DNA of 64,000 nt from an uncultured Coriobacteriales bacterium (GCA_934636245.1 CAKUAI010000016.1:23265-87264), one strand, 5' to 3'; shown: positions 36,272-44,905, counted from the stretch's first letter. Numbers and translations: made by a program. The notes: generated from the sequence alone by a model not told the origin.

Positions 36272-36303
36272 TCTGCCTGAAAACTACAACGAAAGGGTCT
36301 CAT

Positions 36304-37770
36304 ATGGGCAATGCGGATGAGATGGAGCTACTGTACTCGCTTATAGGCTATCCCGCCGAAACGGAATGGCTTGAATTCAAGGACAGTAATTCCGATCCTG
36401 AGCGTATCGGCAAGGATATCTCGGCGCTTGCCAACTCAGCCGCGTTCCACGGTAGGGACTTTGCCTATAAGATATGGGGCGTGGAGGATACGACAAGGCA
36501 GTTGGTGGGGACGACTTTCAATCCACTGACTAAAAAGGCCAAAGGGAACCAGGACCTGTCCATCTGGCTCAGACGCTTCCTGTCAACTAATGCAAACTAT
36601 GAGTTTAATACGATAGAGCGCGGTGGTCTCAAGTTCGTTGTTCTCGTTGTTGTGGCTGCAAACGGGCAGCCTGTTTACTTTGACAACGCCGCCTATATCC
36701 GTGAGGGCAGCAGTACGACGAGGCTTGTCACAGGGTCTGCCAAGGAGGCGGAACTTTGGAGACGGCTTCAAACCGAGGACTTCGAATCGCTTCCTGCCGA
36801 GAAGGACGTTGCGGTAGGTGAAATCTCCGAACTGCTTGACCTAGACGCCTACTATGGCCTTTTGCGCACACGGCGCCCGGGCAACATCGACGAAACTGTA
36901 AACGAACTGTGTAGGCAGGAACTCCTGTCGATTCAGGACAACGGGAGGTATACCGTCACCAACCTCGGAGCGCTTCTTGTTGCGCGCCGTTTGGGAGACT
37001 TCCCCGGCTTGCGTAAACGTACTTTGCGCGTTGTCCGTTTTGAAGGCGATGCCAACTTCGATATTCTAGACGACACGTTCTTTGACAGCGGTTATGCTCT
37101 TGCATTTCCTCAGGCCGAGCAGTTCGTTTCGGCAATGACGTCGGCCAAGGAGGTCACCGAGGGAGCTTTTCGTCGGGTAAGAACAGAATACCCTCGCAGG
37201 GCTGTTCGTGAGCTGCTGTCAAATATGGTGGTTCACCAGGACCTTTCTGACACAACGGCAGGGCCTGTCGTTTCGATATACTCCAACCGCCTGGAGTTTT
37301 CTAACCCCGGAACGACCCTTGTTCCAATCGACCGCCTGCTTAACGCCCGCCCGAAAACGCGCAATGCCGCCCTTGTGAGGGTCTTGCGCCAGATGGACCT
37401 CTGCGAGGAAGGTGGCACGGGGTGGGATCTTATTGTCGCGTCATGCGAGGCTGCTTTTATGCCTGCGCCCAAGGTGACGAGCGAAGACGGGCTGGGCACC
37501 GTTGTCACGCTGTTTGGCGGTCGCGCCTACGATCGGATGACAAAGGCCGAGAGGCGCGAGGCTGCATACTGGCATGCCTGCCTCATGTATGCCCGGGGAA
37601 GCTCTATGAACAATCAATCCCTGCGGGCCCGGTTTGGCTTGGAAGACGAGAAGAAGAACCTGGTCGCCATCTCGCGCCTTATACGGGAATGCTGCGAGGC
37701 CGGGCTTATCAAAGGCGAAGACGAGGAGGCGAGCGCGAAGTTCCGCAGGTACATTCCCGCATGGGCGTAG
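36304..37770 (+). CDS. AlbA_2 (Schlafen-type) ATP-binding regulator-like protein
   Basis: A 488-residue protein. The N-terminal AlbA_2 domain has 'ETEWLEFKDSNSDPERIGKD' and 'ALANSAAFHGRDFAYKIWGV'; the middle and C-terminal parts have the GHKL-like ATP-binding segment 'RAVRELLSNMVVHQDLS' and 'YSNRLEFSNPG', then a helical, winged-helix-like end. Such proteins are thought to be transcription regulators or defence-associated; the role is not established. GAAAGGG precedes the ATG at 36304. It is enclosed by a pair of 152-bp direct repeats. Confidence 0.82.
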   Translation: MGNADEMELLYSLIGYPAETEWLEFKDSNSDPERIGKDISALANSAAFHGRDFAYKIWGVEDTTRQLVGTTFNPLTKKAKGNQDLSIWLRRFLSTNANYEFNTIERGGLKFVVLVVVAANGQPVYFDNAAYIREGSSTTRLVTGSAKEAELWRRLQTEDFESLPAEKDVAVGEISELLDLDAYYGLLRTRRPGNIDETVNELCRQELLSIQDNGRYTVTNLGALLVARRLGDFPGLRKRTLRVVRFEGDANFDILDDTFFDSGYALAFPQAEQFVSAMTSAKEVTEGAFRRVRTEYPRRAVRELLSNMVVHQDLSDTTAGPVVSIYSNRLEFSNPGTTLVPIDRLLNARPKTRNAALVRVLRQMDLCEEGGTGWDLIVASCEAAFMPAPKVTSEDGLGTVVTLFGGRAYDRMTKAERREAAYWHACLMYARGSSMNNQSLRARFGLEDEKKNLVAISRLIRECCEAGLIKGEDEEASAKFRRYIPAWA

Positions 37771-37787
37771 GGAATGACATCGGGACC

Positions 37788-37939
37788 TTTACTTATCACT
37801 CAGGAACATTTTGGCACGTCCTGCCCTGGCCGCGAGAAGCCTTCAGGGCTTCTGCCAGGCATTTTAAGAAATTGCTGATATGTCCCGAAGCCCGTTTTAC
37901 TTATCACGTACTTGCCTTTTACTTATCATTTAGGTATCA
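37788..37939 (+). repeat. 152-bp direct repeat, right copy
   Basis: Matches 36120-36271 base for base in length. It carries TTTACTTATCA at 37788, 37896 and 37918 and TTTAGGTATCA at 37929, with the same spacing as the left copy. It begins 18 bases after the AlbA_2 stop and lies upstream of a broken AlbA_2-family gene. Confidence 0.75.
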
Positions 37940-38066
37940 GTGCGAGTCAGGGTTGGGTGAACTTGGAAATCAAAGGCTCACGGCGTAAAGTTTTTGAGGA
38001 TTAGACCAAGCAGAAGGGTTCCCCTATCCTTGTCGGCGACCAAGCTGACAGAACGAGAGGAACCCC

Positions 38067-38365
38067 ATGCCTACGGATGATACCCTGCCCGACAAGATTT
38101 CGGAATACCTCGCGGAGGCCTTTCACGGTCTGCTTTCCGCCGAGGGGCCCAAGACGCTGGGGTCCTTCGAGGACGAGGCCCTCGCGCTGGCGGCCCGCGC
38201 CTACGGCATGGCGCTCGACCGGCGCGACCTGGAGCTGCGCGCCGCCCTACCCGAGGGCGCCCGGGCCCACGACCGCCGGCTCCGCGCGCTCGCCACGGGG
38301 CTGGGCGACGTGGAGTTCCGCGCCACGCGCTGCCTCGACCGGCTGGGCCTGCCCGCGCCCTGGGT
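38067..38365 (+). pseudogene. ISLre2-family transposase N-terminal fragment
   Basis: About 100 residues reading 'SFEDEALALAARAYGMALD' and 'RRLRALATGLGDVEFRATRC', which fit the N-terminus of ISLre2-type (UPF0236) transposases. A good AGAGAGGAAC-like site precedes the ATG. At about 38365 the similarity ends and the DNA continues as a different gene in another frame. Confidence 0.55.
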
Positions 38366-39256
38366 CTGGTGGGCGGCGCGTCGGGCGAGCGCGCCTGCAA
38401 CTTCGCGGTGCTCATGTTCGCTGAGCGGCCGGCCGACTTCATCCCCGGTGCCTACGTCAACGTCATTCGCGAGGTGGAGGGCACCGACCGCATGACGAGC
38501 GAGGTCTTCGACGGGCCGGTGTGGGTGCAGGCGATCCGCGTGCCCGAATACCTTGAGGAGGCGGCCATGCGCACGCTGGTGTTGCGCTCGCCGGAGCGCA
38601 CGGGGCACCGTACCGTGTACAGCTGGCCGCGCGCGATGTTCGCCGAGCTGGCCACAAACGCCATCCTGCATAAGGACTAATCCAGGCCCGACTACGTGGA
38701 GATATACGTGTACGCCGACCGCATGACCTTCGTGAACCACAACCGGCCGCTGCCTCCCGTGACCATCGGGGACCTCAACGAGCAGGAGAGCTTCGACGGG
38801 CGCGGCTACGTGAACCCCGAGCTCAAGGACATGTTCTTTGCGCTCGGCCTCATAGAGTCGTTCGGCTCCGGGGTGCGCCGCGCCAAGCACGCCATGCGCG
38901 ATAACGGATCGCTCGCGCTGGTCTACGAGCCGGCAAACGATGCCGACGACTACACGATGGTGACCGCGCCGGTGCAGCCGGAGTTCCTGGAGGATGGCGG
39001 CGCCGAGGCGCCGGGTGACAAACGCCCGGCGGCAGGCGCGCCGTCGAATGGGGCCGAGCTCAACTCCGTCGAGCAGGTTGCGCTTGCCGTCGCGATCCGC
39101 GACGGCAAGGTGACATCGCGCGGTCTCGAGGAGGAGGCCCGCATCTCTCGTCCCACGGCAACCAAGGCCCTTAGGGGGCTTGCCGGCAGGGGCCTGCTCG
39201 AGTGGCACGGAACGAGCGCGACCGACGGCTTCCAGTACTATTCTCTGCCCCAGTGA
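38366..39256 (+). pseudogene. AlbA_2-family ATP-binding protein, C-terminal remnant
   Basis: The sequence 'GGASGERACNFAVLMFAERP' through 'FAELATNAILHKD' belongs to the GHKL-like part of the AlbA_2 family, but the N-terminal AlbA_2 domain is missing. A TAA at 38678-38680 replaces the Tyr expected after 'HKD'; the same frame then continues 'YVEIYVYADRMTFVN' and ends in a winged-helix domain ('VTSRGLEEEARISRPTATKA'). Start loss and a nonsense codon make it a pseudogene. Confidence 0.75.
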
Positions 39257-39272
39257 ATGCTTCGAGTCGCCT

Positions 39273-39332
39273 GCTCTAAAAGCTCTAAAAGGTCTAAAAG
39301 CTCTAAAGCCGTCGCTTTAGACCTTTTAGAGC
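39273..39332 (+). repeat. 9-bp tandem repeats inside a 17-bp hairpin
   Basis: GCTCTAAAA, GCTCTAAAA, GGTCTAAAA and GCTCTAAAG follow each other from 39273 to 39308. GCTCTAAAAGGTCTAAA (39282-39298) pairs perfectly with TTTAGACCTTTTAGAGC (39316-39332). It lies just after the AlbA_2 remnant and could be a terminator or an operator. Confidence 0.65.
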
Positions 39333-39379
39333 AATGGTTGGGCGTGGTGAGACGATATGACGCGGACTTGATCGCGTGG

Positions 39380-39508
39380 GAGTCTCCGGTCGACGGCGCT
39401 GAAAATGATGTCGAACGCGCGCTTCGCAAAGCGTTGCCCAAGCCGCCCGACACAAAGCCTCTCATCGGCGGCCTCGGCCACCTCCTCGTCGGGCGCAAGT
39501 GAACCCAT
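39380..39508 (-). pseudogene. Sugar transferase N-terminal fragment
   Basis: On the minus strand 'EEVAEAADERLCVGRLGQRF' runs into 'AKRAFDIIFSAV', which matches the start of WcaJ-type sugar transferases (compare 'LKRSSDIVFSAVVLA' in the gene at 6605). The membrane and catalytic parts are missing. It is another piece of a lost polysaccharide locus. Confidence 0.45.
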
Positions 39509-39693
39509 CCCCGGATAGCCTCCGTGGGCTTCAGACTAATGAGCTTGGCGGTATGCTCGCCCCTGTCCCGGATAATGCGCATCCCGTTGGGCAAAGGCGT
39601 AGCGTCGGTACGAGTGCCAGCAGCAACGGTGGCGGTGTCGCAGTCGACCGCAGGCACTACATCGGCCCCGCCGGCCGCGCCATTGAAAATCCG

Positions 39694-39838
39694 TTCGCTC
39701 CTCCCGCCCACAGGCGATGCGCAGGCCCATCGCATCTCGAAAACAGATGACTGTTTCCCTCGTAAACGAAGTGTCGTCTTCCTCGGGAATCGAGCACAAT
39801 ATCCCTCGAAAACAAAGTATGACTACTTGAAACAGGGA
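39694..39838 (+). repeat. Stray copy of DUF4143 upstream array
   Basis: About 145 bases closely matching 41098-41243, with CTCG-headed motifs at 39736, 39759, 39782 and 39805, again exactly 23 bases apart. No ATPase gene follows; the gene has been lost or the array was copied alone. Confidence 0.7.
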
Positions 39839-40071
39839 GTTTCGGGCTTCGTCTTTGAATTGCTGCATGTTCCCTTGTTCTGACCGGCGAATCGCGGCAT
39901 CAACGATTAGTTCGGAAGCGGCGAGGCCCGCAGGATTGCAACGGGCGCGAGCTATTCGGTGGCTCAGAGGGGCGGACGAGTGCTTTCATGGGGAACTTTG
40001 CATGCAAGGGTGCACGGCGGTGGTGTCGTCTGCCGTGCACCCTTACGGCGATTCTTCGCCCTGGTTTTGTC

Positions 40072-40455
40072 CTATTGGTTGGCAGCCCCGTTCTCTGGCT
40101 TGGAAGTCAGAGTGTCTTGCTTCTTTGCCATTATCATCCCGGATACGGCAGCCCTGTCCGCTTCAGACAGCTTGCCTATGCGCCCCGCGGTGCCGATGTA
40201 GCCCTGGGGGATCACGGCGACGCGGTCGACCCTGGCCAGCGAGGGGTTCTTCAGACCGGCGGCCTGCCAGTCGTGCAGCTGACAGTCGTGAGGCAGGCTC
40301 AGCTTGTTCGTCGAGCTTGTGACCATCATTACCAATGAGCCGTCCTCGCGCTTTCCGACAATGATGACGGGCCTGTACTTGTAGCCCTTCTTGCCGTCGT
40401 AGTCGAACCTGGCATGCCAGATCTCCCACATCTGGGGGTCGGTGTCACTCGTCAT
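40072..40455 (-). CDS. PemK/MazF-like toxin
   Basis: A 127-residue protein of the MazF/PemK type, which cut mRNA. 'MWEIWHARFDYDGKKGYKYR' followed by 'PVIIVGK', 'VMMVTSSTNK' and 'SLARVDRVAVIPQGYIG' match the fold, with the first strand lacking the Gly-X-Ile of classical MazF. The ATG at 40455 lies inside the upstream antitoxin gene (11-base overlap), the expected toxin-antitoxin arrangement. Confidence 0.75.
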   Translation of the reverse strand: MTSDTDPQMWEIWHARFDYDGKKGYKYRPVIIVGKREDGSLVMMVTSSTNKLSLPHDCQLHDWQAAGLKNPSLARVDRVAVIPQGYIGTAGRIGKLSEADRAAVSGMIMAKKQDTLTSKPENGAANQ

Positions 40456-40720
40456 AGTCGTCCCAGTCGGCGGGCAGCACGGCAATGCCGTCGGAGTTGA
40501 GCGGTGCCTTGTAGGCGAATGCCGCGATGTCCTCGTAGGTTGGCTCCTCAGGTCGCATGTCAAACGGCAGGCCGCCGACCTGCACCGACTTTACAAGGAA
40601 GACGTTTATGGCATCCGACAAGCTCAGTCCCCACTGGGAGTAAATCTCGGTCGCGCGGTCCTTTATGGCCGAGCTGGTGCGGAACTTCCCTTCGGCGTTT
40701 CTGACCATTGTTGCTGGCAT
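40445..40720 (-). CDS. RelB/DinJ-family antitoxin
   Basis: A 91-residue protein. After a short N-terminus the 'AEGKFRTSSAIKDRATEIYS' and 'WGLSLSDAINVFLVKSVQVG' segments match the ribbon-helix-helix DNA-binding domain of RelB/DinJ; 'GLPFDMRPEEPT' is the usual linker. It should neutralise the toxin encoded next and repress the operon. AAAGGGG precedes the ATG at 40720. Pairing of a RelB-type antitoxin with a MazF-like toxin is less common than with RelE/YafQ. Confidence 0.82.
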   Translation of the reverse strand: MPATMVRNAEGKFRTSSAIKDRATEIYSQWGLSLSDAINVFLVKSVQVGGLPFDMRPEEPTYEDIAAFAYKAPLNSDGIAVLPADWDDYDE

Positions 40721-40736
40721 AGTAGTCCCCTTTCTG

Positions 40737-40772
40737 TACCCACCATATACCCACACTATACCCTCATAGGGT
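40737..40772 (-). promoter_or_regulatory. Likely operator of the toxin-antitoxin operon
   Basis: TACCCACCA (40737), TACCCACAC (40748) and TACCCTCAT (40759) repeat at 11-base spacing directly upstream of the antitoxin start. Ribbon-helix-helix antitoxins often bind such one-turn repeats, so autoregulation is likely. Confidence 0.5.
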
Positions 40773-40829
40773 CTACCTGTAAAGTTTATCAATCGAGAGG
40801 GTGATTATTGCCCTCGAAAATGAGCGGCA

Positions 40830-41095
40830 GTTGCATGTAAGTTCGCACCCGTTCTCACGATAGTGCGCACCCGCCTCCAAGAGCCGTTCTCACCGATGTT
40901 CGCGCTTCCTAGACTTGTCCGGTCCCGCCATACCCGGACAACGAAAGGAAGCGATTCGTATGGCGAGAAGGATCAACGCCAAGCTTGTGATGGAGCTGCT
41001 TGGCATGGGGATGTCGGCAAGGGAGACATCTAGGACGAGGGGCATCGCGAGCGCCAGTGTCAAGAAGATCAGGGAGGCCGCGGGGCCGCGCAGAC
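40830..41095 (+). mobile_element. IS21-type element fragment with istA start
   Basis: Repeated TTCGCACCC/GTGCGCACCC and GTTCTCAC motifs at about 40840-40900 look like an IS21 left end. An ATG at 40960 with AAAGGAAG upstream opens 'ARRINAKLVMELLGMGMSAR' and 'GIASASVKKIREA', the helix-turn-helix start of IstA. After about 42 residues the DNA changes into the DUF4143 upstream region, so the transposase is cut off. Confidence 0.6.
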
Positions 41096-41140
41096 TCGTT
41101 CGCTCCTCCCGCCCATAGGCGATGTGCGGACCCATCGCAT

Positions 41141-41224
41141 CTCGAAAACAGATGGCTGTATCCCTCGTAAACGAAGCGTGGTTCTCCTCGGAAATCGAGT
41201 ACAATATTCCTCGAAAATAAAGTA
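41141..41224 (+). promoter_or_regulatory. 23-bp phased CTCG array upstream of DUF4143 gene
   Basis: CTCGAAAACAG (41141), CTCGTAAACGA (41164), CTCGGAAATCG (41187) and CTCGAAAATAA (41210) start exactly 23 bases apart and fill the region just before the ribosome binding site at 41239-41244. The consensus is CTCGNAAANNRA. Regular spacing near two helical turns suggests an operator bound by a multimeric protein, perhaps the ATPase itself. Confidence 0.6.
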
Positions 41225-41252
41225 TGACCACTTGAAACAGGGAGGTTCGCCC

Positions 41253-42548
41253 ATGGTCGCATACGGAACGGAGAAGCCCAAGACGTACCGCCCGCGCCTC
41301 GTCGACGAGCGCTTGCAGAGGCTGCTCTCCACCTTCGGCGCGGTCGAGATCCGGGGAACCAAGTGGTGCGGCAAGTCCTGGGCGGCCCTGGCGTTCGGCG
41401 AGAGCGTCGTGCACCTGGACGACCCAAATGTCAAGGCGCTGGCCGAGGCCGACCCCTCGCTGGCCCTGCAGGGCGCCCGCCCCCACGTGGTCGACGAGTG
41501 GCAGGAGGTCCCCTCCACCTGGGACGCTGCGCGCCGCGCTGTCGACGCGGCCGGTGATCGGGGGCTGTTTATCCTCACGGGTTCCTCCACCCCGGCCAAG
41601 GACTCCGTCACGCACAGCGGCGCGGGCCGCATCGCCCGCGTGGACATGAGCACCATGACGCTGTGGGAGCGGGGCCTTTCCACGGGAGCCGTGTCGCTTT
41701 CCGGGCTGTTCGAGGGCAAGTTCGAGCCGAGCGCTTGCGACACGTCGCTCGCGCCCTTGGCCGACGCCATATGTTGCGGCGGCTGGCCGGCCCTCGTCGG
41801 TGCCGACGCCCAGACAGCCGCCGAAGTGGTGGACCAGTACCTCGATGCCATGTTCGAAGTTAGCGTCCCCAAGAAGGGTGGCACGCCCGACATGGCGCGG
41901 CGCATAACCTCCTCGCTCGCAAGAAACGTCGCCACGGCAGCCACCCTGCAGACCATCGCCCAGGACGCCGCCCTGGGCGACGAGGCCGGCGCGCCTGCGG
42001 CGTCCACCGTCACCGCCTACCTGAACATGCTCGAGGACATGTACGTCATAGAGAGCCTGCGCGGCTGGGATGCGCCCGTGCGCGCGAAGTCTCGGCTTCG
42101 CACCAAGCCGAAGCGATACTTCGCCGACCCCTCCATCCCCGCCGCCGCGCTCGGCATGGGGCCCGAGCGGCTGCTTTCCGACGGGCAGACCTTCGGGCTG
42201 CTGTTCGAGTCGCTGTGCGTCCACGACCTGCGGGCCTACGCAGCCTGCCTGCCAGGCGCGCACCCCGGGTCGCTTCGCTACTACGGAGACTCCGACGGGC
42301 TGGAGGTCGATATCATAATCGAGCTTCGCGACGGCCGATGGGCGGCGCTGGAGGTCAAGCTCGGCGAGGCCAAGGTGCCCGATGGCATCAGGAACATCGA
42401 GCGCCTACGCAAGAAGGTCGCGTCCAACCCGGCGGCCCGAAACCCCGAGCCAGAGTTCTCCGCCGTCGTCACAGCCACCTCGCCCTTCTGTCGCCACGAC
42501 GCCGAGCACGACGTCTACGTCTTCCCCATCACCGCGTTGCGGCCGTAA
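41253..42548 (+). CDS. ATP-binding protein with DUF4143 domain
   Basis: A 431-residue AAA_14/DUF4143 protein. The P-loop is 'IRGTKWCGKSWAALAFG', then 'PHVVDEWQEVPSTWDAARR' (Walker B region) and 'LTGSSTPAKDSVTHSGAGRI'; the C-terminal DUF4143 part has a nuclease-like core 'DGLEVDIIIELRDGRWAALE' followed by 'VK', the D-X(n)-E-X-K pattern of PD-(D/E)XK folds. GGGAGG precedes the ATG at 41253. The function of this group is unknown. The gene at 49688 is a paralogue of the same length. Confidence 0.85.
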   Translation: MVAYGTEKPKTYRPRLVDERLQRLLSTFGAVEIRGTKWCGKSWAALAFGESVVHLDDPNVKALAEADPSLALQGARPHVVDEWQEVPSTWDAARRAVDAAGDRGLFILTGSSTPAKDSVTHSGAGRIARVDMSTMTLWERGLSTGAVSLSGLFEGKFEPSACDTSLAPLADAICCGGWPALVGADAQTAAEVVDQYLDAMFEVSVPKKGGTPDMARRITSSLARNVATAATLQTIAQDAALGDEAGAPAASTVTAYLNMLEDMYVIESLRGWDAPVRAKSRLRTKPKRYFADPSIPAAALGMGPERLLSDGQTFGLLFESLCVHDLRAYAACLPGAHPGSLRYYGDSDGLEVDIIIELRDGRWAALEVKLGEAKVPDGIRNIERLRKKVASNPAARNPEPEFSAVVTATSPFCRHDAEHDVYVFPITALRP

Positions 42549-43087
42549 GCGCAGCCAAGGTCGACCCCGAGTTCCGCACCGACGTGTTGGCAATGATAAG
42601 GACCGACGCGCCCGCCTACGACCCCGACGTCGCGAACGAGCTGGTCGAATCCAATCTACTGTCACGCATCTGACGGGCGGTCTGCGTGGGAAACCCGCTG
42701 CTGTTTGAACAAGATTGCGTAAAATGACGAAAACCGTTATGTTGCGCAATCTCGTTCAACTCATATAGTCTTTTTGCGTTTCGGGCGCGTCAATTGCGGA
42801 CAACCCGCCGTCGATGTGGGCAGTGGTGCTTCCTTCCATTTTTCCCTGCGCGACAGCTCACGGTTATCTTTCGAAAGATGCACCTGCCAACTAGCCGTTG
42901 CGTGTCCTGCGGCCATGGCGTCTCATCCTCTCCTCTGCTTTTGTGATGGCTGCACATGTTGGTTATACGGGCCTGGCTGGATGGCGGTAGTGTGGGTGCG
43001 GGCATTTTTGTGGCGTGTTGAGCGTTGCTTGCATGCTGCTTGACGCCGTAGTGGTTTGCTTTTCAGTGGGGTTCGAAGGAGCTTTGG
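42549..43087. other. Gap with long inverted repeat
   Basis: No convincing gene. A frame at about 42560-42673 ('FRTDVLAMIRTDAPAYD') may be a small remnant. TTGAACAAGATTGCG (42705-42719) pairs with CGCAATCTCGTTCAA (42745-42759) with one mismatch around a 25-base loop. The GAAGGAG before the next DUF4012 gene closes the region. Confidence 0.45.
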
Positions 43088-44905
43088 ATGGGTCAGCATT
43101 TTGCACATGGCGCCGGCGCGGACGATGCGGCGGGCGTATCCGTAGGGGAGGGTGTCGGCGAGGCGGCGGCCCGCAAGCCCCGTCGTGGGCACGCGGTGCT
43201 GATCGCCGTGCTCAGCGTGCTGGTGGCGCTCGCCATCGCGCTCGCCGCGGGCGGGACGAGCCTGGTGGGCTCGGCACAGGCGCTCGTGGCCGAGGCGCAG
43301 GGGCTCTCGACCACGGTCGGCCAGCTCGAGACGGCCGTGAAGGCCGGCGACGGCGCGGCCATGCAGGCCTGCACCGACGACATGCGCACGGCCGTCTCCT
43401 CCATGCGCTCCGAGCTAGAGGGGCCGCTGTGGGGCCTCGCCTCCCTCGTGCCGGTCTACGGCGGCGACGTCACGGGCGCCAAGTCCCTGCTCGACATCGC
43501 CGGCAGCCTCGTCGACCGGGTCCTGACCCCCTTGTCCGACACCATGGCGGCGTGCCCGCCCTCCTCGCTCATGACGGGCGGCGCGGTGAACGCCGACGCC
43601 CTGCGGCGCTACAGCGCGCTCGTGGCCCAGGTCGAGCCCGCGCTCGAGGCGGCCGTGCGGGACCTCGACGCGCTGGGCACCTTCAACATCGACCAGCTCA
43701 ACGACGCGGTGGACAAGCTGTCCGAGCCCCTGCGCGAGGCGAGCGAGATGCTCGCGGCCTACGGGCCCCTCCTCGAGAGGCTGCCCGAGTTCCTCGGCTG
43801 CGACGGGCCGCGCACCTACCTGCTCGTGGCCCAGTGCAACTCCGAGCTGCGCGCCACGGGCGGCTTCCCCGGCGCGTGGGGCACCCTCACGATGGACGGG
43901 GGCCACGTGTCGCTGAGCGAGTTCGTCTCCATGGGCAAGCGCGAGGTGACCTTCGAGATCACGGGCGAGGAGCAGGCGGTCTTCGGCGCCGAGATGGGCA
44001 TCAGCGCCTGCAACCTCAACGACACGCCCGACTTCACGCGCGCGGGCTACCTGTTCTCCCAGGCGTGGCTCGCCTACCACGACCAGCAGGTGGACGGCGT
44101 GATCGCGGTGGACCCGGTGTTCCTCCAGCGCCTCATGGCGGCCACCGGCAGCAGCGTCACCACCGAGGACGGCACGCTCGTGGACGGTACCAACGCCGCC
44201 TGCATCCTCTCGAGTGACACGTACTGGCGCTTCGGGGACGACAACGCCTCGCAGGACGCCTTCTTCGGCGAGGTGGCCGCCGCGGCCGCCGGCAAGGTCA
44301 TGGAGAACCTCGGCTCGGCGGACCTCATGGGCCTGGTGGACACCATCTCGGCCAACGCCAAGGAGGGGCGCCTCCTCGTGTGGTCTCCCGACGCCGAGGT
44401 GGAGCAGGCCCTGGGCGCGGTCGAGGGCATCACGGGCGCCCTGGGCTCCGACCCGCTCGAGCCCGTGGTGGGCCTGTACCTCAACGACAACACCTGGGCC
44501 AAGATGTCCTGGTACCTGCTCATGGACACGCAGGTTGTGGGCAGGACCGAGAACCCCGACGGCACGGTGACCTACGACATGGCGACCACCATGACCAACT
44601 CCCTCACGCCCGAGGAGGCCGAGGCGGCGCCGGGCTACGTCGCCGGCAGCGGCCCCTTCAAGCGCAGCCGCGACGACATGTACAACCAGGTGCTCCTGGT
44701 GGCCCCCGCGGGCGGCTCGATATCCGGCGCCGCGGTGGGCAACGGCACCGGTGAGTTCGTGCAGTCGACCCTCTACGGCCACGAGGTCTGGGTGGGCAGC
44801 GTCAACCTCTACGCCCAGGAGAGTGCCACCGTGACCTACAGCGTCACCGTCGCTCCCGGCGCCTCCGAGCTCGAGTACCACCAGACGCCCCTGGCGCAGG
44901 GCTAG
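43088..44905 (+). CDS. DUF4012 family membrane-anchored protein
   Basis: A 605-residue protein with one N-terminal membrane helix (about residues 35-58) after a basic stretch, and a large outside domain. DUF4012 signatures are 'YLLVAQCNSELRATGGFPGA', 'VDGVIAVDPVFLQRLMAATG' and 'VVGLYLNDNTWAKMSWYL'. It is a complete paralogue of the protein at 24459 but uses a plain membrane anchor in place of the Tat-like signal. Function unknown; a role at the cell surface is likely. GAAGGAG precedes the ATG, and a terminator follows. Confidence 0.85.
   Translation: MGQHFAHGAGADDAAGVSVGEGVGEAAARKPRRGHAVLIAVLSVLVALAIALAAGGTSLVGSAQALVAEAQGLSTTVGQLETAVKAGDGAAMQACTDDMRTAVSSMRSELEGPLWGLASLVPVYGGDVTGAKSLLDIAGSLVDRVLTPLSDTMAACPPSSLMTGGAVNADALRRYSALVAQVEPALEAAVRDLDALGTFNIDQLNDAVDKLSEPLREASEMLAAYGPLLERLPEFLGCDGPRTYLLVAQCNSELRATGGFPGAWGTLTMDGGHVSLSEFVSMGKREVTFEITGEEQAVFGAEMGISACNLNDTPDFTRAGYLFSQAWLAYHDQQVDGVIAVDPVFLQRLMAATGSSVTTEDGTLVDGTNAACILSSDTYWRFGDDNASQDAFFGEVAAAAAGKVMENLGSADLMGLVDTISANAKEGRLLVWSPDAEVEQALGAVEGITGALGSDPLEPVVGLYLNDNTWAKMSWYLLMDTQVVGRTENPDGTVTYDMATTMTNSLTPEEAEAAPGYVAGSGPFKRSRDDMYNQVLLVAPAGGSISGAAVGNGTGEFVQSTLYGHEVWVGSVNLYAQESATVTYSVTVAPGASELEYHQTPLAQG

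Larger units (their letters stand above)
39257..40071. other. Debris region with no intact gene
   Basis: About 800 bases without a convincing gene. They hold four 9-bp tandem repeats and a long hairpin (39273-39332), a minus-strand fragment of a sugar transferase (39380-39508), and a stray copy of the DUF4143 gene's upstream array (39694-39838) followed by nothing recognisable. An 81-residue plus frame at 39257 is made partly of the tandem repeats and is probably not a gene. Confidence 0.55.

Noticed and set aside
39238..39735. 165-residue minus-strand frame as an intact gene
   Set aside because: Only short stretches look protein-like and its start is low complexity; part of it covers the sugar transferase fragment in another frame.
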